DNA of 64,000 nt from Citrus sinensis (Eukaryota > Streptophyta > Magnoliopsida > Sapindales > Rutaceae). This document shows positions 11,974 through 21,690 of the stretch, piece after piece. Position 1 is the first letter of the stretch. Each line of letters starts with the position of its first letter. The stretch is taken from assembly GCF_022201045.2 (NCBI RefSeq), contig NC_068559.1, positions 3,570,501 to 3,634,500 on the forward strand, given 5' to 3'. A program made the position numbers and the translations under genes. The notes under the pieces were generated by a model. The model saw only the letters and a program-made list of their open reading frames with translations. It ran no database searches and was not told the DNA's origin.

Positions 11974-13123
11974 TTTTTTACTAACAACTTCTTAGTTGTG
12001 TTAGTCAGCATACCCTCCACTTAATCTTAAGGTCGAGAGTTTAAGGTTTAGTGTAATTATGATAATTACTTATATTGTGTACGTAAATATCCTTTTGATA
12101 AAATGAGGATCAAACAAGTTATTAACGTAAGTTATTTCATTTTTTTGAAAAAGAATCAAAGAAGTTATTTTTTTAATCGGATTAATAATAATCAATGGTT
12201 TTAATAATGGTACCCAAGAGATGTCACATTCAAACAACCACACAACGGACGTACCATGTTCTCTCCCACTTGTGGAAACTCCTAAATTATACTAGTCAAG
12301 ATTGTGGTGCGGATTGATTTGTTCATTTCAATATTTCGTCACCAAAATGTGGCAAAAGAATATAATAAAGGACGATTTTTTTAAGGTACAAGTACAAGGA
12401 TTACCCTAAGAGGAAAAATTAATGAAAGAGGAAAAAAAAAGATATGAAATAAAAAGTAGCCAAGTATGGAAAATTGGAAATGAAAGATTCTGCGTCTTGT
12501 GTTTTCCTCAATGTCTTGTCCACCCTAATAATTATCAATCAACTTCTGGTTCCTTCCAAGGATGAGCATCTGACCATGATGGACGGCCAAGATTTTCCCA
12601 CGGGCTTACTCTCCTGTTATTAATTGGTTTTCGTTGTGTCACCCACAGCTGACGAGACCCTCTGTCTCCATTAAGGTTTCTCTCTCCTCCTCGTTGTTCA
12701 TCTTTTCTTCTCCACTTAATTGGTGGTGGTTGGCCTTTTCGTTCTTTTACTATAATACCCTTCCGACTTACGAAAGTATTTACCTGGTCCGCGGTTGTAT
12801 AGCTACAATAGCTCCCACCCAAAAGAATTGAAAAATCGTCAGAAGGCATTTATGATAAGATTATTATATTATTTTTGCCCACCAACTGGATAGCGTAATT
12901 TGTCAATTCTTGTTTTCAGTTGACAAAATTAACCAAGACAATAGTTAATGAAGTCTATTATTATTATTAATTTTACATGTATTTTTTTAAAAACTTATAT
13001 CATGTTCTTTAATTGTGAAATACAAAAAATAAGTTAAAAAATTACAGACCATTCTTGACGTTATTTAGGATCCTTAAATGATATTAAAACATAAAAACGC
13101 TTAGCCACCAAACATGAATGCGT
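11382..13123. other. Intergenic with (TA)n microsatellite
   Basis: (TA)n lies at 11937-11969. The block 12500-12850 is GC-richer and has open frames on both strands (104 and 65 codons) that overlap and match nothing recognisable. No gene is called. Confidence 0.45.
11937..11969. repeat. (TA)n microsatellite
   Basis: About 16 TA units in intergenic DNA. Confidence 0.95.
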
Positions 13124-13598
13124 ATATTTTCAGGGAAATTTACAGTAATAACTAAAAAAAAATTGCTTTTTTTCATCTTAACCCCCCAAAAATATTTCTA
13201 TCAATATTAGCCATAAAACAACATTTGAGACCAAAATACCCCTCCCTCATCTCTCCCCCAACACTCCATTTCACTCATCTCTCCCAAACCAATCCAACTC
13301 CCATCATCGGCGGCGACATCAACCCTCGTCAGCGGCAGCTCCATCTCTCACCGGCATCCGATCTACGATCTACAACCTTCAACAAAACCTAGGTTAGTCA
13401 GTTTTCTTATTTTCATTAATTTAAAATGAGATTTTAGAATAATAATAGTTATAGCTTGAGAATAATAGTGGTGGTGATGATGTTTGTGGTGGTTGGTGGT
13501 GTTTGGGAGTATTGTTTTCGATTTTGGAGTGATTGCGCTTAATTTTGGGGGTGGGGAGGGAGGGGGCAGGGCGCGCGCGCTCCCATGCGCAGCACGCT

Positions 13599-13641
13599 GT
13601 CGCACCAAATCTGGTGCGATAGCCGCGCGCCTGTCGCACCA
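13599..13641. repeat. Left subterminal TGTCGCACCA cluster
   Basis: TGTCGCACCA occurs at 13599-13608 and 13632-13641, with the inverted near-copy TGGTGCGATA at 13612-13621. The first and inverted copies can pair. The same word recurs near the other end of the MULE. Confidence 0.7.
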
Positions 13642-13725
13642 AAAATTAGAGTTTATATTTTTTTTAACGATTCAATTTTTTTTTCTGTAAATGTAATGTA
13701 ATAATTTTATAAATATTATAGATAC

Positions 13726-14250
13726 ATGGCGAAATCAGAATCACCGGATATTGAAGTAGGCAAGATGTATTTTCGTTATACTGATCACTTTCCTGGTTGA
13801 ATTTCGAGCATGTGTATGTTATCTTCGGTCGTAAAAGCCATTGAGGAAAAATTAACAAAGCGGCAGTTGACTATGTTCAAAAAGGATATATTTGGGCATT
13901 TCTTGGAGTGTCGAAGTTTTTCATTTAGTGGGGTAATTTTGCACAATCTTTTACTGCGGCAAGTGGCCCATGAAGAAGATAGCCGTGAGGATCAGTTATG
14001 GTTTCAAATTGGTAAGCATTTGATTCGCTTGTCAATTGTTGAATGGTGCTTGGTTACTGGACTTTCATTTGGTGTTGATACCAATAAAAAAAATGATGAA
14101 ATGGAGCAGAGGCTACGGAATACGTATTTTGGTGGTGTGTATCGTAAGATTAATGTGAAGCAATTCGATGCAGTATTTAAGGAGTTGAAATTCAAGGAAA
14201 TGGACGATATGGACGCATTAAAGATTGCGCTGTTTTATTGCATTGTGAAA
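13726..14250 (+). pseudogene. DUF1985-type gene of the MULE, truncated
   Basis: An ATG at 13726 opens a frame that hits TGA at 13798-13800 after 24 codons and then stays open to 14334. Residues after the stop include LTKRQLTMFKKDIFGHFLEC, then FSFSGVILHNLLLRQV, QLWFQIGKHLIRLSI and WCLVTGLSFG, and finally MDALKIALFYCIV. This is the DUF1985 domain found in plant MULE-borne proteins, usually ahead of a Ulp1-like C48 protease. The in-frame stop and the abrupt loss of homology near 14245, where the sequence becomes antisense transposase, mark it as a pseudogene. The protease part is absent from the element. Confidence 0.8.
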
Positions 14251-15973
14251 TACTTTAAGAACGGCTCTCCTTATGGCAGTGCATCGATCAGAGAAAATTA
14301 CCAACTCAGGTCTATCACCAATCACTCCGTGTAACTTCATCATAAACCATTCCCAAGCATCATTGTTTTCTGAATCCATGATCCCAATGGCTAACGGATA
14401 CAATTGATTGTTACCATCAAGACATGTTGCCACGAACATGCTTCCACGATATAGTCCCTTCAGATGAGTACCATCTACAGCAATGACAGGCCGAATGTAC
14501 TACATAAACCCCTTGATGGAAGATTCGAGTGCTACAAAATAGTACAAGAAATTACCATCTCCATCCTGCTCGAGGTGAGTGACTGTACCCTCATTCGCTG
14601 TAGTTAGTACGTGAGGGTATTTAGGGAGCAAGTTGTATGACTCTGCAGGGTTGCCGCGAACTATTTCAAGACCAATTTCTCTCACCCTATATGCCTGCTG
14701 GTATGTTAACTGAACACCGTATTCCTGTTGCATATCTACTCTTATGTCATTGGGAGTATAAATCCTCTTATCTTGAATATATTTTTCTGCGATAATATGA
14801 CCGACAACCCGGCTCCTTACTTGATGACGTCCATCAACCAATACCTCATTATGACAAGTGTGTACATTATCAATTCTCTTCACCATCCAAGGAGCATTTT
14901 GCTCGTTCGAACTTCTAGTTGCTCGAATACGCCATTTACATGATTCTGAACAACAGTGAGCCTCGAAACGTGTCGTAGTAAACCGTGCAATCTTGAAATC
15001 AAACTTATCTCTAAAGGCCACCTTGCGTAGTTGTAATATAAGCTCATTCTTCTCAGCAAATAGCTTACCCACGCTGATATCATCTGAGTCACAACTGCTA
15101 ACAAAGCTTGGAGCAACCATGTTCGAAGGCAAAGTTGGAGCAAGACTTGTAAGGGGGTCAATTCTCCTTCTCGATCGAACCATAGAAGGAATACGTCTAT
15201 TGCCTCTGTTATTCACAAGAGTATTGTCTTCACACTCATCCTCATGCTGAAACGACGGAACATTCGAAGGACTGGCTCCTCCATCATCACCATCATTATT
15301 GAAAGGACTGCCCCGCCTCGTATTATTAGAAGGTTCTGCACAAACATTATCCCCCTCTGTCTCATTATGAAAATCATTATTGTCCCAAAAATCATTATTG
15401 TGATACGGAGAATATCGTTGCTCCAACGACGTTGTTATTAGAAATACCGTTGCTCCAACATCCTGTAACGTAACGCCATTATCATCAATGTTGTCATAAT
15501 TGTCGTGGATTAGAGAGTAATATTGCTGCAGCGATATTGTCCTTGGCAACACCTCTTCATCATTATCGGGGACAGACATATTTGCTCTAAATGAAGTTTC
15601 TGTATCGACATGTGGCTCAATACCTTCGCTCGGAACTCGAGGTGATGTGGTTACGAATATAGGAATGCATCCAAAATTAGCTACGTCAGATGCCATATGC
15701 AACACAACCCTCACCATTTCATCATTACATATATCCATGGGCATTGCACATACGATATAATGTGTTACTAGACCTCAAAGTTGTCTTCATTGTGATACTA
15801 TAGTCATTAGGGTTTATTTGTAACACCTCGTATACTCTTGCCAATAACTAATCAAACAGATAATTTTTTTCAACAAAAAAAGTTCGATTTTTACCATTCA
15901 CGTACTCCATACGGCCATTCTCTAATGTCTCCCACCAACCATCGTAACACAATTTAAGTACAACTGAATCCAT
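14218..15973 (-). pseudogene. MULE (mudrA-type) transposase, broken
   Basis: The minus-strand reading starts at an ATG at 15973 (MDSVVLKLCYDGWWETL). A TAG at 15848-15850 interrupts FD-LLARVYEVLQ, where CAG (Gln) is likely ancestral. A frameshift near 15745-15755 leads into the long open frame 15744-14500. That frame includes the MuDR DNA-binding region (FKIARFTTTRFEAHC, CKWRIRA, HTCHNEV) and the stretch before the catalytic core. A second stop follows GFM at about 14497. The same frame then continues RPVIAVDGTHLKGLYRG (first catalytic Asp of the DDE core) and FSDRCTAIRRAV (second Asp). Homology ends at KVFHNA near 14240. The third acidic residue and the zinc knuckle are gone. It cannot encode active transposase. 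Confidence 0.85.
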
Positions 15974-16048
15974 TAAGCCTGAAATTATAAAAAAAAAATT
16001 ATTTGAGTCCTATTAAAATAATACAGTTTTAATGAATCTCCAGGGGTG

Positions 16049-16105
16049 GGTGCGACAGGGTGCTTGTCGCACCAAGTTTTGCTGCGACAGGCAGCCTGTC
16101 ACCAG
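16049..16105. repeat. Right subterminal TGTCGCACCA cluster
   Basis: Copies or near-copies: GGTGCGACA (16049-16057, inverted), TTGTCGCACCA (16064-16074), GCTGCGACAG (about 16081-16090, inverted) and a decayed CTGTCACCAG (about 16095-16104). They mirror the left cluster and lie about 350 bp from the right end. Confidence 0.65.
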
Positions 16106-16429
16106 ATTCAGATTCACCTGACTCAGTAAGTTCAGAAAATAATTCATACCACTAAGTGATGTCGATTTGTGTTGGATCCGGATAGATTATGATCGGATAT
16201 CGCTTTTACCGTTGTCTTTTGCGGTCGCCGTTGGCTGATGATTCAAGAGTGAAAAGCTGCTTTTGATTTGGCGATATGGGAGAAACAATGTTGGTTTTGT
16301 TCTGTAAAGAATGGTAATTTGGGAAGAAAGGCTTGTGTTTGGCTAATGTTGATAGAAAAAAGTTGAGAGGGTTAATTGCGAAAATAATAAAATATTAATG
16401 GTTATTTTCGTAAATTTCCCATATTTTCA

Positions 16430-17022
16430 TGAGATTCTTCACATAATGTATCTAAGCTACATTGAAATAAAATCAACTAACGTTTTAACTGTACTTCAAC
16501 TTTTTTTTAGCAACATTAATTTTACAAAGTTGAAATTATAATGCGGTATGCATGTAGCTTACCTGCAATTTTTATCCGCCAATGAAATTATGAGTAATTG
16601 TTCAAATAGACAACTTTTTAAAAAAATACAACAAGATTTTTTTTTATTTTAATAATCCCATTGTGTTTGTATTTAAAATTTGCTTCAAGGCAACTTTGTT
16701 TCTCCTTCAGATAAGATATTGCTCCAAGTTATTTGGTCAAAAATGTTCTATTATAATTTAATCCATTTAAACACCGAATAAATGTAACATTTAACCAAAT
16801 TTCCACTGAATTAATTTCTTCAGCAACATTGTTCGGTTGTGCCCATCTGTTTATATATTTTTTAAATCAACAGCGTCTATAAATTATAATTAATTATTTA
16901 TTTTTCATCTATAAAAACGCGAACTATATACATTCGAGTCCAATAAAAAATAAATGAATAAAAAATTTATTTAAATTTTTTAATATCACAACAACAAAAT
17001 ATATTTGAACTCTCTTTTATTT
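16430..17022. other. Intergenic, nothing recognised
   Basis: AT-rich spacer between two MULE-type elements. Confidence 0.5.
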
Positions 17023-17032
17023 ATTTATTCTT

Positions 17033-17698
17033 GGGATGTTATCATTTTCCCACTAAAGGTATTCTGACACATCATGTCAGTACCACGGTTTGGTAAAACT
17101 ATAAATTTACCACCAAACATTTAAACTGCTAGCATTTTCCCACCATTCCGTTAAAACTCAGTTAATATAACGAAAAATTCATAAAAATGTCAATTTTACC
17201 CTTGGAGCGTAAAAGACCATGTAATAACCTTGAGCTTATAAAATTGAGCTTTTGCTTTATCTCAGCAACAAGTTGAGTTTTATGTGATTTAAGATTAAAA
17301 TATTAATTTTTGATATGATGATAATAATTTTACACAAAAAATTAAATAAATAAATTTACCCTTTAAAAATTAAATCAATTAAATCAATTTATGAAGTACA
17401 TAGCACCACACGGTTAATTTTACAAAATTCATAAAGGGTAATTTTTACCCTTTAAGAAGGAAGAACAGCAAATGATAATTTAATTATAAAATTCATAAAA
17501 GGTTAATTATATGGTCTTTTACGCTCCATGGGTAAAATTAATATTTTATGAATTTTTCGTTACACATTAACTGAGTTTTAACGGAATGATGAGAAAATAC
17601 TAACAGTTTAAACGTTTAGTGGTAAATTAATGGTTTTACCAAATCATGATACTAACATAATGTATCAGAATATCTTTGGTGGGAAAATGATAATATCC
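17033..17698. mobile_element. Long-TIR MULE-type MITE
   Basis: Arms of about 190 bp are inverted copies: the left starts GGGATGTTATCATTTTCCCA, and the right in reverse starts GGATATTATCATTTTCCCAC. Inner arm blocks such as GAAAAATTCATAAAA and TTTTACGCTCCA match across the centre. A perfect 10-bp direct repeat ATTTATTCTT (17023-17032, 17699-17708) flanks it. At 666 bp it is non-autonomous, and an open frame across the right arm is not a gene. Confidence 0.88.
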
Positions 17699-18417
17699 AT
17701 TTATTCTTTTTGGAGATATTCAAACAAATTAATGAGTTTGATTTTCATATATTTTTCGCCTTTAAAAAATATACATATACATGCACGGGCAAAAACGTAC
17801 TTTGATATAAGGGGTCTAAGCTGTCATTTGACAGTTTCTTTGTTGGCCTAGGCAGCATGACTTGACTTCTCTGCCTTTCGATTGAAAAGAAGAGACACCT
17901 ACCATATCAAACACGTGATTCTCTTCTTTACCCTCGGGGGAAAATCTACCATGTATTCGCTCGTACCTTAACAAACATCTTTTTTATGAATTTCCAAATG
18001 ATGATTGGTCAAATAATTTTGCACATTGTATGATTAAATTCTTCATCCCAAATTACATTCCTTTCACAATCTTTTAAAGGATATAAATAAATTTTTTTTA
18101 TATTACTTTCCTTTTTAGGATTTAAAAATTATCTTATAAAATCTTAATAAAAATTTTTATTTATTCTTATATTTTTTTAAGAATTTATTTATATGAAGAG
18201 ATATTAATTAGTGTTTATCGATGATTAATAGAATAAAATTTATTGAATATATTATTATCTATCTTCCTCTTTATTCTCATAGAGTCTCAATTGCATTAAC
18301 AAATTATTACAATCATTTCATTGATTTTGTCTTCATTAAGGATTGATTGAAATATAATATAACATCGGTATCCATGAGTTCACATTTTCGTGTCATTTTC
18401 ATTGCTATTATTTTCGT

Positions 18418-19260
18418 CAATTGATTGAAATACAATATTATCTACATCATATATTTCATTCACTAATGTATTAAATATTTATCAAACAATACTATTGGGA
18501 TCCTAATATGTATATCAACGTGTGCTAATTCATCATTTATTAAATGATATATTTTATAACTAATAAAATTATTATTATACCATCCAATAGATAAATGATA
18601 TATTAGTTGAAACATAAATTACAATTGGAATGGTAGATCCATAGTATTAGTGTTTGGAAAGAGTAGTGTTTTGTACCCTAAATTTGTAATTTTAAAATGT
18701 ATCTTAAATGATGTTGCATTCATCATTTAATTGATGAGATAATACAATTGATCCACTTGATTTCTAAAAAGAATTACTAACCAATTAATAAATCAAACAT
18801 TATTTATAATAAAATATAGAATAAAAAATTTTAAAATATCTATTATTACTAGTTTGGAAAATGTTACTTAAAACAAATTGACTGAAATATAATATCATAA
18901 TTTAAACAAAATGTTATTATTGAATCTTAATTTTTATGTCAACAACATGTGCTAACTCATCATCTATTAGATGATAAATTCTATAACTATTAAAATTACT
19001 ATTACACTATCCAATAGATAAATGATATATCAGTTAAAATGTAATTGTAATTTAAATTTTGTATAGTGTTTGGAAATTATAGTGCTATACATCCTAAAAT
19101 TTTTATCCTAAAAATTATATTAAATGATGTGACATTTATCAAGCGGTTGATAAAATAAAGCATTACTAACTACTTAATAAATGACACATTATTTAGGATA
19201 AAATTTGGGATAAAAAATTTAAAATATTATTATTACTCGTTTAGAAAGAAAGTGTTAAAA
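18418..19260. repeat. Tandem repeat, two ~460-bp units
   Basis: Unit 1 (about 18418-18870) and unit 2 (about 18877-19260) share in order TTGATTGAAATA/TTGACTGAAATA, TGTGCTAA, ACTCATCATCTATTAG-like, CCAATAGATAAATGATATAT, GTGTTTGGAAA and AATGATGT words. Divergence is moderate. The unit resembles MITE sequence but no inverted termini were found. Confidence 0.65.
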
Positions 19261-19344
19261 AAAGTTGTAAAATTTTGACCAAAAAATATGAAAAGAAATA
19301 ACCTGATAAAAAGCAAGTGTTATAACTGCTCAGATATTTAGTCT

Positions 19345-19964
19345 AGGGTAATTTTTAAAAACCTCCCCTGAGGTTTAGGCATGTTACAAGTAGATGGCGA
19401 GAATTTATTTATTTGCAAAAAAACCCCCTACCGTCAGTTAATTTTAACATTGACCGTTAGTTAACTGTGCAAAGACAATATTACCCTTAACAATAGTTTG
19501 TAGACGGAAATAACTAAAAAAAAAAAATCAAAATTGTTGGCTATTTTACCCTCTTTAAATTATTGATATTTTCTTAAAGTTCCTACAAAAAAAGATAAAA
19601 TTAACAACTTAAAAAATCCTCTTTAAATTATTGATATTTCCTTAAAGTTCCTACAAGAAAGATAAAATTAAAAACTTGAAAATGAAATAGTCATAATCTT
19701 TACCTATGATATTGTAAATCTTTGGAATTGACAAGGATAAAATTATCAAAAAATAGGGTTTGTGTTTTTCGCGCCAACAATTTTAGTTTTTTTTTTAGTT
19801 ATATCAATATACAAACTATTATTAAGGGCAATATTGTCTTTGCACAGTCAACTAACGGTCAATGTTAAAATAAACTGACGGTAGGAGGGTTTTTATAAAT
19901 AAACAGATTCTCGCCATCTACTTGCAACAAGTCCAAACCTCAGGGAGGTTTTTAAAAATTATCC
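19345..19964. mobile_element. Long-TIR MULE-type MITE
   Basis: The left end AGGGTAATTTTTAAAAACCT and the right end in reverse (GGATAATTTTTAAAAACCTC) begin inverted arms of about 150 bp, with matching GATGGCGAGAAT, ACCGTCAGTT and CAAAGACAATATT blocks. A perfect 9-bp TSD ATTTAGTCT (19336-19344, 19965-19973) is present. The centre holds a direct tandem duplication of ~66 bp (about 19548-19690, CTCTTTAAATTATTGATATT repeated). Non-coding. Confidence 0.88.
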
Positions 19965-19973
19965 ATTTAGTCT

Positions 19974-21690
19974 ATTTATGTCTTTTGTCAATATTTTATA
20001 GCTTTTTTTTTTTTTTTGGTGTCAAAATAGCATTATTCATGAGCATCTATTAACTGCAATTTGTACTGCGTAACAAAAAAAAAAAAAAAACTCAAAATCC
20101 TCAAGTACACAAACTTTGTCTCCGAGAACAGCACACGATGAACTCCCATCTCCGTGAAACGTCAAGGACACGTCAGTCATAAACTTCAAGTACAGGACAA
20201 AATCCGTATAAACATAATATGAAGTTGAAACAGCGTTCGTCGTCGTTTTCTCTGTCCTTTTCCGTCTTTTACTGTATCATCAAATGATTCAGATCAATTA
20301 ATGAAAATCAATTTCATGGAAAATATCAGGTACTTATACAACGCATATATCACGTTACTAAACGAAATGTCAATCCCCATCATGCCCATAACACCACTTG
20401 CCATTTCCGTCTACCTTGCGATTCCCCAGTGGGGACCACAGAAGCCAGCCCCAAGCGTCGGATTTTATTGACTTAGTTGTCCGGTCCGCTCCGCTCCGCT
20501 CCACTCTCGTTAAGTACCATTTATGGTATCGTCAACGTTGTCCAGCATGATTGGTTTTCTAAATTAGGCTACGATATCTCCGTCCATTTGTTATCCATCT
20601 ACTACTGAGCGCCACGTGGACGGCTAGAGTGACGTGGACTCTGTCTAATAAATAAATTAGTGAATAGGGATTTTTAATCATTTTAGCGTGTTTTTTTTTT
20701 TTTTTACTGTTGACTTTTGCCAATGTGAATTTCGTGTAAAAGACTGGACTGATTGGGGACCGACCAGCCGGCAGCCGTGCTGAATGCGGCTACCTAAATT
20801 GATGATTCATGTGAATAAACTGTTAAGCAATTAAAGAAATGTGTGCAATATGCTACTTTTTTTTTTCTTTAAATTTTCAACCTTTTCTAATATCCAAAAT
20901 TAGAAATGTAAACTTATAGGGTAAGTCAAATAAAAAGACTCGAATGGCAACATCTATCAATCGGATAATACTATTATAAGATTTACTTATTATGAACGTG
21001 TCGCCTTACTTAAAATAGTTTAAAAAAAAAATTAAAAGTACTATTTAAGAAACGTACAGTATAACTCAAATATAATTCAATGTCACACATGCTTAAAAGC
21101 AGGCTCCAGTCCACCAGCCCCAATGCATGAATTCAAACATTGGATTTTTCACTTTCAATGATCAAAAATAATTACGAACTTAATAAATAACAACATCTAA
21201 ATCGAGATAAAAAAAAAAATCCACAAATTATACAGAGCAATAAATTATTATTATTATTATTATGTAGATAAAAAGATAAGAAAAAAAGAAAAACAAAGGT
21301 GAGAACAAAAAAATAGAAAACAAAAAGTGAAAAGTAATTAATAAAATAAAACAATGGTGGCTCCGGATACACATAACTTGACCTTCACCGCGAACGCGTC
21401 GCTATCTCCTTTTACCTTTTTATTTGCCCATTATGTTCTTCTCATTTCATTTCATCGACTGTCAGTTTCAATTGTTTTGCCATTCCTCTTTTCTCCATTA
21501 TTTGCCCACAAAAACGCCCCGGTTTGCATTTTCTTGTTCTTTCTTTTCTTGGCTTTGCTTAAGCATAAACTTATAGCTTGATGATCAATCACTCGTCCTG
21601 TATCTCGTTTTGCTTCTGTTTGGCAACAAAGACCACCACATCGTCGGCTGGCTGATTATCAACAAGATAACAAATTAGTAAAGCAAAGAT
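19974..21690. promoter_or_regulatory. Upstream region of the AP2-type gene
   Basis: No gene. It contains GC-richer islands (20380-20640) with a CCGCT pentamer repeated near 20491-20505 and the G-box core CACGTG in GCCACGTGGACGG (about 20611-20623). The 5' UTR is probably within 21400-21690. The start of transcription cannot be fixed from sequence alone. Confidence 0.4.

Larger units (their letters stand above)
13133..16420. mobile_element. Mutator-like element, complete ends, dead
   Basis: The element starts GGGAAATTTACAGTAATAAC and ends with the inverted match GTTATTTTCGTAAATTTCCC. It is flanked by a perfect 9-bp direct repeat ATATTTTCA (13124-13132 and 16421-16429), the TSD length of Mutator. 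It is 3,288 bp and carries two convergent broken genes: a DUF1985 gene entering from the left and a mudrA-type transposase from the right. Their 3' parts are both missing and they meet near 14235-14260, so a large internal deletion is inferred. A TGTCGCACCA motif is repeated near both ends. The perfect TSD shows insertion was fairly recent compared with the other elements here. Confidence 0.9.

Noticed and set aside
11990..12100. tRNA-like words (GGTCGAGAGTTTAAGG) suggesting a SINE
   Set aside because: A-box not convincing, no TSD or tail.
12535..12849. Overlapping frames of 104 and 65 codons on opposite strands
   Set aside because: Neither has a family signature or splice partners; most likely chance frames in a GC-richer patch.
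14728..15441. Several frames antisense to the MULE transposase
   Set aside because: They are shadows of the transposase coding strand.
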